DNA from: Verrucomicrobiota bacterium
GTDB lineage: Bacteria > Verrucomicrobiota > Verrucomicrobiia > Chthoniobacterales > UBA10450
DNA length: 64,000 bases
NCBI GenBank assembly: GCA_003218975.1
Contig: QHPD01000099.1
Span: 1 to 64,000, forward strand
Direction of reading: 5' to 3'
The notes below the pieces were generated by a model. It was not told the origin of the DNA and did no database searches. It worked only from the letters and a program-made list of their open reading frames with translations. Shown here piece after piece: positions 20,353 to 29,761 of the stretch; position 1 is the stretch's first letter; the number at the start of each line of letters is the position of its first letter. Position numbers and translations under genes: made by a program.

Positions 20353-21942
20353 TTAAAATTCAATCACTTGCGCGGCGTGGATATCTTCGCTGGCGCGAAT
20401 TTCACTCATCAACCGGTCGCTGGGCGCACTGTCCAGATTTAAAACTGTAAGCGCAGTGCCGCCAGCTTGATTTCGGCTGAGCGACATGGTCGCGATGTTG
20501 ACGCCGTGATCACCGAGCAATGTGCCGATCCGTCCGACCATTCCCGGGCGATCGGTATTTTCTAAAACGAGGACGACCCCCTGCGGGCGCGCCTCGACGG
20601 GACGGCTGTAAATGCTGACAATGCGCGGTGTCGCCCCAAAAAATGCGCCGCCTACTGATACGGTTTTTCCTTCTCCTGCGGCGGACAACTCAAGCATATC
20701 AGTGTAATCGCCGGGCGCGCTTAATCGCGATTCGGTAAGTTTCAGACCGAGGCTTTTGGCAAATGCCGGAGCGTTTACCTCGTTCACGTCGGTTCCACCG
20801 GCGATCTGCAAAAATCCTTTCAGGATGGAGCGCGTGATCGCGGTTGTGTCCACGTCGTTTACTTTCCCGCTGTAGTTGATGTTTAGCGTATCGACGCGTT
20901 TCGGCGCAATTTGCGAGAGGAACCGGCCCAGCTTCTCGCCGAAACGCAGGTGCGGCCCGATGACCGCAAGCGTTTTCGCGTCGAGGCTCGGCATGTTAAC
21001 TGCGTTACGGATGGTGCCTTCGAGCAGCAGCGCGCGAATCGATTGCGCAATCTCGATGCCAACGCTCTCCTGCGCCTCAGCCGTGGACGCGCCCAAATGG
21101 GGAGTGAGGATAAGATTGGGCGCGGTACGCAATGGCGAATCAGCCGGCAACGGCTCAGTTTCGAAAACGTCGAGCGCCGCGGCTGCAACACACCGATCTT
21201 CTAACGCTTTGATGAGCGCGGCTTCATCGATCAGACCGCCGCGCGCGCAGTTCACAATGCGCACGCCTCGTTTTGTTTTCTGCAAACGCGCTGCATTAAG
21301 GATATGTCGCGTTTCAGGGGTGAGCGGTGTGTGCAACGAGATGAAATCCGCGTGCGTGAGCAAATCGTCGAGTTCGTCCACAAGTTCGACCTGTAAACTT
21401 CGCGCGCGCGTCGCCGAGAGGTACGGATCGTAGGCAATCACGCGCATCCCGAAAGCAATGGCACGCCGACTCAGTTCACTTCCGATCCGGCCCATCCCGA
21501 CGACGCCAAGCATCTTGTTGTAGAGCTCGACGCCTTCGAGATTTTTGCGGTCCCATTTACCGCCGCGCACGATTGCATCGGCTTGCGGAATTTTCCGCGC
21601 GACGCAAAGCAGCAGGGAAAATGCATGTTCGGCGGTCGAAACGGTGTTGCCGCCCGGCGCGTTGAGCACAACAACACCGCGTCGCGTCGCAGCTTCGACA
21701 TCGACATTATCAACACCGACGCCGGCACGGCCAATCACGCGCAACTTGGAGCCGGCATTCAAGACATCAGCGGTAACTTTCGTCTGACTACGGACAACCA
21801 GCGCGCTGAATTGCGGGATGAGATCGACAAGTTCGGGCTCGCTCAGGCCGGTTTTGATGGTGACCTCCAGCGCGTGGTCGCGCGAAAGCTCATCGATTCC
21901 GCGTTGGGAAACTGAATCTGCGATGAGTACCTTTGGCGTCAT
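20353..21942 (-). CDS. serA: D-3-phosphoglycerate dehydrogenase
   Basis: 529 aa; GRAGVGVDNVDVEAATRRGVVVLNAPGGNTVSTAEH; C-terminal ACT domain. Confidence 0.96.
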   Translation of the reverse strand: MTPKVLIADSVSQRGIDELSRDHALEVTIKTGLSEPELVDLIPQFSALVVRSQTKVTADVLNAGSKLRVIGRAGVGVDNVDVEAATRRGVVVLNAPGGNTVSTAEHAFSLLLCVARKIPQADAIVRGGKWDRKNLEGVELYNKMLGVVGMGRIGSELSRRAIAFGMRVIAYDPYLSATRARSLQVELVDELDDLLTHADFISLHTPLTPETRHILNAARLQKTKRGVRIVNCARGGLIDEAALIKALEDRCVAAAALDVFETEPLPADSPLRTAPNLILTPHLGASTAEAQESVGIEIAQSIRALLLEGTIRNAVNMPSLDAKTLAVIGPHLRFGEKLGRFLSQIAPKRVDTLNINYSGKVNDVDTTAITRSILKGFLQIAGGTDVNEVNAPAFAKSLGLKLTESRLSAPGDYTDMLELSAAGEGKTVSVGGAFFGATPRIVSIYSRPVEARPQGVVLVLENTDRPGMVGRIGTLLGDHGVNIATMSLSRNQAGGTALTVLNLDSAPSDRLMSEIRASEDIHAAQVIEF

Positions 21943-23867
21943 CAGCCGAAGATCAGAAGTTGAATCGAGTCGGGCAAATGTTGGGCGACGCTGGTGACCA
22001 CGCTGCCGCGAAGCAGCTTCGCCAGTGCCGTACGTTGCGTAGCCCCAATGAGGAGAAAATCTACTCCCATGGTCGCGGAAAGATCGACAATCGTTGCCGC
22101 CGCGTCCGGGCTTACAGCGTAGAGTGGCACGACAGAAATTTCCCGCTCAGCGCCAAGTTTGAGCATCAAGGACATGATCGCGTTCGCTTCCGGATCATCC
22201 TGCCAGCGTGCACGACCAAGCCTTGTTCCGCCGGCAGTGTAGTAGACAGCGACTTCCTTCACGTAGAGCACACATAAGGTCGCCTCACGCAACTGAGCTT
22301 CGTCAAGGGCAAAGCTGAGGACGGGCGTGATGCCGCGCGCAGCGACCATAATTTTTTGTGCATCAGACAAACGAGATTGCATGGTGGCGGGTAGTTCTGG
22401 CGTGACCATCGCTGCCACCTGCCGGTGCAGCATTACCGTAGTTAGCCCCTGGCGCTTCAATGTATATGCGCGCAAGGCCAAGCCACCGATCAAGACGGCA
22501 AGGACAAATTGCAGCGCGTCAAGCTTCGTATGAGCCAGTGTCAATTCGACAAACAGAAGAATCGCGAAAGTGATGCCAAAGAGAAGACGGTCGTACCAGG
22601 TGAATCCGACGCTGCGATTTGCTGCGCATGAGCCAACATTCACCGTGATTGCTCCGACCACTCCAATGGCGTAAAGGCCGGCGAGCGCAGTAAAGTTTGC
22701 CACGAAGAGCAACACCACCGCGGGCAGCCCAATTGAGATGATCAACGGGTATATTGGCACCCCGTGGCGATTCAGCCGTTTGAATTGCCGCGGCATTTCC
22801 CGATCGCGGGCCATCATGTAGAACAAGCCGATCATGGCGACGATGGCGGTGTTGGCCGCGCTCAACAGCAGCAGAAAAAAAACGATTCCGACAATCCACC
22901 CGAACACATTACCGACCGCCGCTGAGAACGTCGCAGTCGCGAATTGTTCTCCTATAAAACGCAGCATGTCTTCACTGCGCTGCTGGAGCACTGCGGCTAT
23001 GTCGCTACGGGCCGTGAGGTGAAGCGTTTTGCCAAGCACTTGCGGCAACGAGAGCATGGCCCAGCCGAGCAGCGCGGTTCCGAAAACAACTTCGATTGCT
23101 ACCGGCGCGATCGCCTTGAGCGATTCGCGTGCAACGCTCGGGTGCTCCATTGTCGATCCGGGATCGAGCTTCATTACGCCGGTCAGGTTGGCAATCGATT
23201 CCGCACCGGAGAGCGCAAGAATCACGCTGACGAATTGCACCCAAACTGTGGTTAGACTCTCATGCCTCGGTTCGAGAAAACGCGTGGTGAAATGCGGCAC
23301 ACTGATCGCAATCATTGTGATCACAACGAGCGCGGTTGGGATCGCTAAAGCGACAGCAAAGGTGCCAGAATGTTTCGGACCGAAATAATTAATCGCTCCC
23401 ATGATCAGCAGCACACCAATGGTCGTCAGCGCGATGTGATCGCGGAGCAACTTGATCGAAGTAATGTGCTCGGCGCCCGATGTGATGTAGCTCAAGGCCG
23501 ACCAACCGCTAAGCGCAGCGGTGACCGTTAAATCGGCCACAAGTAATAGCGCACCAACAACCGCAAGGGCCCGGCCCTGTGAGCGCGCTGCTGAGTACAC
23601 ACCACCGCCATCGGGAAAATGGCGGCAGATCACCATGTAGTTGATACCGACGAGACCCGTGACGGCGCAGACTGCGAGGATAATCGGCAATGACGAAAAA
23701 CCTGCCGCCAGGAATGCAAGCCCGATCACATACGCCTTGCTCGTGCCCCAGTCGCCATAGAGCAGAGCCGCCGCGCGTTTCCAATCGACGTTGCGCGGCC
23801 GATGCACCGCGCCGCTTTCCGTGACAATCAAGTCAGCCATTGCTGTTGAACTGAGTGTCTCGTGCAT
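21942..23867 (-). CDS. APC-family permease fused to C-terminal universal-stress-like domain
   Basis: 12+ TM APC permease; C-terminal ...SVVPLYAVSPDAAATIVDLSATMGVDFLLIGATQRTALAKLLRGSVVTSVAQHLP Usp-like segment. Confidence 0.82.
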   Translation of the reverse strand: MHETLSSTAMADLIVTESGAVHRPRNVDWKRAAALLYGDWGTSKAYVIGLAFLAAGFSSLPIILAVCAVTGLVGINYMVICRHFPDGGGVYSAARSQGRALAVVGALLLVADLTVTAALSGWSALSYITSGAEHITSIKLLRDHIALTTIGVLLIMGAINYFGPKHSGTFAVALAIPTALVVITMIAISVPHFTTRFLEPRHESLTTVWVQFVSVILALSGAESIANLTGVMKLDPGSTMEHPSVARESLKAIAPVAIEVVFGTALLGWAMLSLPQVLGKTLHLTARSDIAAVLQQRSEDMLRFIGEQFATATFSAAVGNVFGWIVGIVFFLLLLSAANTAIVAMIGLFYMMARDREMPRQFKRLNRHGVPIYPLIISIGLPAVVLLFVANFTALAGLYAIGVVGAITVNVGSCAANRSVGFTWYDRLLFGITFAILLFVELTLAHTKLDALQFVLAVLIGGLALRAYTLKRQGLTTVMLHRQVAAMVTPELPATMQSRLSDAQKIMVAARGITPVLSFALDEAQLREATLCVLYVKEVAVYYTAGGTRLGRARWQDDPEANAIMSLMLKLGAEREISVVPLYAVSPDAAATIVDLSATMGVDFLLIGATQRTALAKLLRGSVVTSVAQHLPDSIQLLIFG

Positions 23868-23939
23868 ACCAGGTGTGACAAGCTCTTTCTAGCGTCAGCG
23901 GTGATCCGCATGTACATGCCACATTCTTCCCGCCATCCT

Positions 23940-25020
23940 TCATTGGCACGACGCCGACGCGACGACTTCGATCTCGGCAGTCTGCGGAAACATATCCAGG
24001 GGGGTGACCGAATTGATGGTGAATTTCCCCCGTAGTTCTTTTAGATCGCGGGCCAACGTCGCCGGATTGCACGAAACATAAATCAGTGTAGCCGGCGCAA
24101 GATCGCCAATTGCGTTGCGAACAGCCAAGCTTAGACCGACCGCCGGAGGATCAATAATGAGTATCGTTCGCTCACGCTCCTCGAGCTCAATGCTGGCCAA
24201 CTCAAGATCCATATCGCCAGCGATGTAAGTTTCTTTTGCGGTCGCCTCTTGCTTCGCGGCGTCAATAGCGAATTTGTCCCAATCGATTCCGATTATGCGC
24301 TCAAACTTGTCGAGCAACGCCTTGGCAAAAAATCCGGCGCCACAATAGGCGTCGATGAGGAGCTTCTGATTTGCGGGGACAAGATCGACGATCAGGTCGC
24401 ACAACGCATTTGCGACCGCTTCGTTCGTTTGGGAGAAAACGCGCGCCCCGGACGAAGCGCGCAGCGTGTAATGCCCATCGCGCACGTGTGGTTGCTCGCG
24501 TAACTCGGTCAGCGCTCGATTGACTTCGTCTCGCGAAATGGGACAACGCTCGATGTCGATCAAACGATGCGAATCGCGACGGAAAAAACCGATCACGCCA
24601 TCTTGCGCGTGGACAGTGATGCGATTGCGATATCCATACTGCTCGAGCGACGCGATGATTGGCCGCATCGGAACGTCTCTGAATTTGCCGATGCGCTGCA
24701 AAGCATCGCGCACCTGACGCCACTTAATCGCAAGTTGATGTTCGTAGTTGATGTGTTGATACGTGCATCCGCCGCAACGGCCAAAGTATGGGCACTCCGG
24801 TGTAACGCGATGCGGCGAGCTTTCCTTAACACCTACTAGTTCCGCCTCGGCGAACTTCTTTTTTTCTCGCACGATTTCAGCCGAAACGGTCTCGTCCTCG
24901 ATCGTAAACGGAATGAAGATCGCCTTCCCGTTTTCCCGCGCGACACCCTTCCCACCAAAAGCGATGTCTTCGATTTTAAGATCGACGATGCGCAAAGAAG
25001 TATGCTCGCGCTGCAAATCG
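23940..25020 (-). CDS. RumA/TrmA-type RNA (uracil-5-)-methyltransferase (TTG start likely)
   Basis: TRAM-like N-terminus IEDIAFGGKGVA; Fe-S cysteines CPYFGRCGGCTYQH; IDPPAVGL, YVSCNPATLARDL. Confidence 0.92.
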
Positions 25021-25030
25021 CCTACGCTAC

Positions 25031-27061
25031 TTAACTCGAAACAGGTTCCGCTGCGATTGCGCGCTCCATCGCCGCTTCGAGTTTCTCGAGCTTCACCGGT
25101 TTGATCAAATGCTCGGAAAACCCTGCCTTCAGACTTTTTTCGATGTCCCCGTAGTTGCCAAATCCGCTGATGGCAATACCTGGCATTTTGGAAATGGCGT
25201 GCAACTGCATCATTAGTTCCATGCCGCTTCCGTCTGGCAGCGCAATATCGCTGATCAGAAGATCGAAACGATTGCGCACCGCGGCCTCCATCGCAGAGCG
25301 CACATTGTGGGTCGCTGCCACCAGGTGTCCGCGCCGGACAAGCAGTTTTTCCAGAGCAGCGCATGTGTCTTGGTGATCGTCCACCAGCAAAATTCGCAGA
25401 GCACGAGCTTCAATAGGAATCATCTCTGGCTCCGTTGGCCGCTCCTGTGGCGGCGCGACTGTGTTCATCGTCAAAACAAACGTGGAACCGCGGTCGCGCC
25501 CTTCGCTCGCCACGGCGAGCGTACCGCCATGGGCCTGCGCGAGCGATTTGGAAATTGCCAATCCCAGACCAAGTCCACCAAAACGCCGCTGGAATGACCG
25601 GTCGCCCTGCTCGAACGGATCAAAAATTCGTTCCAAGATTTCGGGTTCGATACCAATGCCTGTGTCCCCCACAATGATTGTCAAAACTTGCGGCGAAGGA
25701 TTTGAGGATGAAATCGTGATTTCACCATTTTCGTTTGTGAACTTGATCGCGTTCTTCAGCAGGTTCCAAATGATTTGCTGAAACTTCGTGACGTCCGCCG
25801 TCACATGGTGAGCGCCCGCCCGCAAGTTGAGATAAACCCGGAGTCTTCTGGCGTTCGCTTCCATCCTACAGATTTCGGCCACGTTCGAAATCGCTTGATG
25901 CGCATCAATTTGATCGAACTTCAGTTGCAATTTGTCTTTCGCGATTCGGGTCAGATCCAGCAGATCGTCAATGAGCTGACTTTCCAACTCCACATTGCGA
26001 CGAATCATCGCCAGCGAGGCTTTGGAATCTTCAGATTGGGACGGAACAGATTCCAGGACATCCAACGCGGCAATCACCGGCGTTAGTGGCGTGCGAAGTT
26101 CATGCGAAAGCATCGCCAGAAAATTGTCTTTTGTCCGATTCGCCGCTTCGACAACCGCTTTCTGTTGCTCGATAGCCGCCTCAGCGCGCCTCCCCTCCGC
26201 CATGCCCGCGGCAAGCGCAAGGGCCGTAATGACCAGCACGGCCGTAAAAGTTTGCGCGATAAGAAGCGACTGGTTTTCCGTGGCCATGACAAATGGCCCG
26301 AAACCGCGCAGCGTACCCCAAATCGCGATGGCCGAGAGAACGAAAATTCCCGTCGCCGTTTCGCGTTGCGTAAAGCGGAACGCCATCCAGATCACGATCG
26401 GTCCGCAAATGAATGAGATCGGATAATTTCTTGCGGTAATCGGGAACCATCCACCGAAGACCGCTTCACCGAGCATGAGCAGCACCAGGAGAAGGAGACC
26501 GACTTCAAGATGTCTCTTCGGATTCAAGCGCCACCTCGGTCCGATACTCCAGAGGATCAGTAACGGAGCCACCACCAGAGCGCCCGTTGCGTCGCCAAGC
26601 CACCAAGTCAACCAGATCGCGCGGTAATTCGCCCAGTCCGCCAAACCACCCACCGCCAGACTGGTCACACCGAAAGTTGGGCTAACCGCCGTGCTCACCA
26701 TCACCGCGAGGGCGAATTTGAAAACGTCTTGCGCGCGATCGAAGATGCGAGTGCCGCCGGCAAACTGATTCACCAGCCAGGCGCCGCAAACCGCTTCCAG
26801 CGTATTGCCCGTGGCGATGCAAAGCGAAGTCCCGATGTTGCCCGCCGTCGTGACATTCACCAGAAATGCGCCCAGAAAAATCGCGGGCCAGGTGCGATAA
26901 CCGAACACGACTAGCGCGGCCAGCGCGATTCCCGCAGGCGGCCACACCGGGGAAGCGCTCGGGTGCACAAACGCAAGCTGTAAACTCAGCTTGCCGACGA
27001 TGAAGTAGATAACCGTTAAAATGCCGATGGCCGGCAACGTGGAAAAACGTCGCGAATGCAT
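25031..27061 (-). CDS. Hybrid sensor histidine kinase (MASE1-HisKA-HATPase-REC)
   Basis: MASE1 segment SASPVWPPAGIALAALVVFGYRTWPAIFLGAFLVN; LSHELRTPLTP; C-terminal LLVDDHQDTCAAL receiver. Confidence 0.93.
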   Translation of the reverse strand: MHSRRFSTLPAIGILTVIYFIVGKLSLQLAFVHPSASPVWPPAGIALAALVVFGYRTWPAIFLGAFLVNVTTAGNIGTSLCIATGNTLEAVCGAWLVNQFAGGTRIFDRAQDVFKFALAVMVSTAVSPTFGVTSLAVGGLADWANYRAIWLTWWLGDATGALVVAPLLILWSIGPRWRLNPKRHLEVGLLLLVLLMLGEAVFGGWFPITARNYPISFICGPIVIWMAFRFTQRETATGIFVLSAIAIWGTLRGFGPFVMATENQSLLIAQTFTAVLVITALALAAGMAEGRRAEAAIEQQKAVVEAANRTKDNFLAMLSHELRTPLTPVIAALDVLESVPSQSEDSKASLAMIRRNVELESQLIDDLLDLTRIAKDKLQLKFDQIDAHQAISNVAEICRMEANARRLRVYLNLRAGAHHVTADVTKFQQIIWNLLKNAIKFTNENGEITISSSNPSPQVLTIIVGDTGIGIEPEILERIFDPFEQGDRSFQRRFGGLGLGLAISKSLAQAHGGTLAVASEGRDRGSTFVLTMNTVAPPQERPTEPEMIPIEARALRILLVDDHQDTCAALEKLLVRRGHLVAATHNVRSAMEAAVRNRFDLLISDIALPDGSGMELMMQLHAISKMPGIAISGFGNYGDIEKSLKAGFSEHLIKPVKLEKLEAAMERAIAAEPVSS

Positions 27062-27188
27062 CGCTCGACCGCCTCAGCGTGTCGCCTATCTGTACGTCGC
27101 CGCTGAGCGCGGTCAACTGTGAATCGCGCGCGCGTCGGCGCACGCATCCGCCAATCATTTATCTGCTGGGCCACGTTCCATTTCGCGA

Positions 27189-28024
27189 CTACTTTTCGGC
27201 GAGAAACTGAATCTGTTCGCCTCCTAAATAGCCATACTCCCGAGAGTAATAACAGAGTGCCGAGACACTGGAAAAGCCAACCTCGGTCATTTGTTGGAGC
27301 ATTCCCAGCCGAAATGCTGGAAGCATAGGGATCCTTTGGAATTTTTCGGATGGCCGTGATATTCAGGCGGGAGCAGATGCTCTATTGTCCCATCCGCGCG
27401 TATTCTGGCGCGAATCCGATTGTGTGTCGCTCTAGTATCGAACGGAACGGAAAACAACATTTTGCCGGCAGGCTTTAGAATGCGGGCGCACTCCGCAAAT
27501 GCCCGGTAGTAATCAGGAATGTGCTCTAGAACCTCAAAGCTCAGAATGACGTCGAAGCTTTTGTCATCAAACGAAAGATTGGTCAGGTCCTCATTTCGAA
27601 TACCCGCGGGATTATTTTGTCCATTTCGGAGCGCACCCTCGAGGTATTCGCTTCCCTCTACAAACGGAAAACATTTTCGCAAATGGCGATAAAGCGGAGA
27701 CCATTGTTCGGTCGCGTAAATGAAGGACCGTCTTGTTGGGTGGACGATCTCCATGAGCAAATGAATGCTCGCCCGCCTTCGATTATTCAGCTGACAAAGC
27801 GCACAGACCAGGTGTTCCCGCCAGTTAACCTGCAGATGACCGTCCATGCGATAAGCGAAATCCCACGAGCTCATAAATTCGGTCCACTGCTGACAGACAA
27901 AACAGAATCCTGGCGTTTTAAACTGCGGCTCGGGGTGAAGCGAGCTCGCGTTCCCATTGTCGTCGGGCAGCCACTGCTGCATTCGTTTGGACGGGGTAGC
28001 TTTGAAAATCAATCTGATTTGCAA
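27189..28024 (-). pseudogene. SAM-dependent methyltransferase with N-terminal CxxC pairs, frameshifted at ~27300
   Basis: VILSFEVLEHIPDYYRAFAECARILKPAGKMLFSVPF; ORF stops at FGWECSNK*, the shifted frame continues FGWE-MLQQMTEVGFSSVSALCYYSREYGYLGGEQIQFLAEK*. Confidence 0.8.
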
Positions 28025-28256
28025 ATCGCTCGATAAGTAGCGGCGGTGGCGGACGGCGCCGAATCTTGACCACCGAGCCTACGCCGGGCGACGCCCGATA
28101 ATTCCCAGCGATTAGATCGCGAACGATGTTGATGAGTCGCACACCCGCGGGCACCTTCGAGTCTTTCGAACATGCTGCGCATCGACACTGCGGTCAACGG
28201 GCAACGTAGCTGCTCAAATCATCCGAATACCACGCAAACTTCGATGAAAGCGAACC

Positions 28257-28691
28257 CTAGTTGGGATCTTGGTTGTAATCGCGTACGTAAGGATATTTCG
28301 ATTCGTTGCCGACCTCGGGAGGAAATTCTGCAAAGCCGGCGTGGATATACGGAATGTCTGGCGGCAGGATGGGATAATAGCTTCCGCGCAAAAACGATGG
28401 GAACGGCCACGTTAGAATTTCCATCAGACCTGCAACGTGTCGCGCGGCTGAGCGCCTGATGCCGCGGGCCAGGCCGTAGCTAAACGCAGCGGAATTGCCC
28501 TCCTCTTTGTTGAGCTGTTGAATGTTCACCGGAATTTCCGTCGGCGCGAAGAGAAGATTCGCGAGGCCACGGCCGAATTTGCGCGTCGGCCCATAATCAT
28601 TCATCGGCGGATCCTGAATGTCGCCGAACGAGCTTGCGACAAATCCGAGCACTAACGCGATGACCGTTAGGGTTTTCATATGCTGGTTCAT
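28257..28691 (-). CDS. Exosortase-system-associated protein, TIGR04073-like
   Basis: Signal peptide plus RKFGRGLANLLFAPTEIPVNIQQLNKEEGNSAAFSYGLARGI...SYYPILPPDIPY. Confidence 0.7.
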   Translation of the reverse strand: MNQHMKTLTVIALVLGFVASSFGDIQDPPMNDYGPTRKFGRGLANLLFAPTEIPVNIQQLNKEEGNSAAFSYGLARGIRRSAARHVAGLMEILTWPFPSFLRGSYYPILPPDIPYIHAGFAEFPPEVGNESKYPYVRDYNQDPN

Positions 28692-28724
28692 TGTTACCAG
28701 ATTCCCTATGTCTGATGCAACATT

Positions 28725-29720
28725 TTATTTTCGATCGTCAACCGCTGCGCGGTTCTGCGTCCTCAGGATCGAAATTACAACCGTAATCGCAAGAATGAGT
28801 AGGACTACGCCGAGGGAGATCGAAGTCGGCACCGGAAAATACTTGGCCACGATCATTTTGAGCCCAACGAAAGCGAGCACGAAGCCGAGGCCCGTTCTCA
28901 GGTAAACAAAGCGATTCATCAAGCGCGCCACCACGAAATAGAGCGATCGCAGGCCCATGATAGCGCAGATGTTTGAAGTATAAACGATGAACGGGTCCTG
29001 GGTGATCGCAAACACTGCCGGGATGGAATCGACCGCGAAAACCAGGTCCATCACATCGATGACGATCAACGCCACACCGAGTGGTGTGAGCATCCAGCGG
29101 TTATTCACGCGCGCTCTGAAATCTTCGCCGTAAAATTCCGGGGTGATGGGAATCCAATTCCTGCAAAAACGCATCACTAGGCTCTTCCCGAAATCTGGTT
29201 CGCCGGCCTTTCCAAAAAGCATTCGAATGGCGGTCACCACTAGGAAGATTCCAAAGATGTAAAGAATGAAATGAAACCGCGACACCAAAGTCACGCCGAG
29301 CAAGATCATGATGCCGCGCATGATAAGGGCGCCCACGATTCCCCATACTAGAGCGCGATGCTGCGCCATCGGCGGTACCTTGAAATAAGCGAAGATGATC
29401 ACGAAAACGAAGATGTTATCGACGCTCAACGAGTATTCGATCACGTAGCCGGTGAGAAATTCGAGGGCTTTGTCCGGCCCGCGCAGTTTCCACACTAGCA
29501 AATTGAAAAGGAGCGAGAGCACGATCCAGATGGCAGTGCGTTGGGTCGCCGCGCGCATGCTCAGTTCGCGTCCGCGGTGCTTGAATTGGGCGAGATCGAT
29601 CGTCAGCGCGACGAAAACGCCCGCATTGAACGCGAGCCAAAACCAGATACTCGTCGTCGGCACAGCGCGTAGAATTTCATTTCGCATGCTGGACGGCAAT
29701 GGAAATTGCGCGAGTTGCAC
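28725..29720 (-). CDS. TerC/Alx family integral membrane protein
   Basis: EYSLSVDNIFVFVIIFAYFKVP; VIDVMDLVFAVDSIPAVFAITQDPFIVYTSNICAIMGLRSLYF. Confidence 0.95.
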   Translation of the reverse strand: MQLAQFPLPSSMRNEILRAVPTTSIWFWLAFNAGVFVALTIDLAQFKHRGRELSMRAATQRTAIWIVLSLLFNLLVWKLRGPDKALEFLTGYVIEYSLSVDNIFVFVIIFAYFKVPPMAQHRALVWGIVGALIMRGIMILLGVTLVSRFHFILYIFGIFLVVTAIRMLFGKAGEPDFGKSLVMRFCRNWIPITPEFYGEDFRARVNNRWMLTPLGVALIVIDVMDLVFAVDSIPAVFAITQDPFIVYTSNICAIMGLRSLYFVVARLMNRFVYLRTGLGFVLAFVGLKMIVAKYFPVPTSISLGVVLLILAITVVISILRTQNRAAVDDRK

Positions 29721-29761
29721 AGACGACCTATAGGTGACCTGCGACGCATCCGTCGCGTAAA

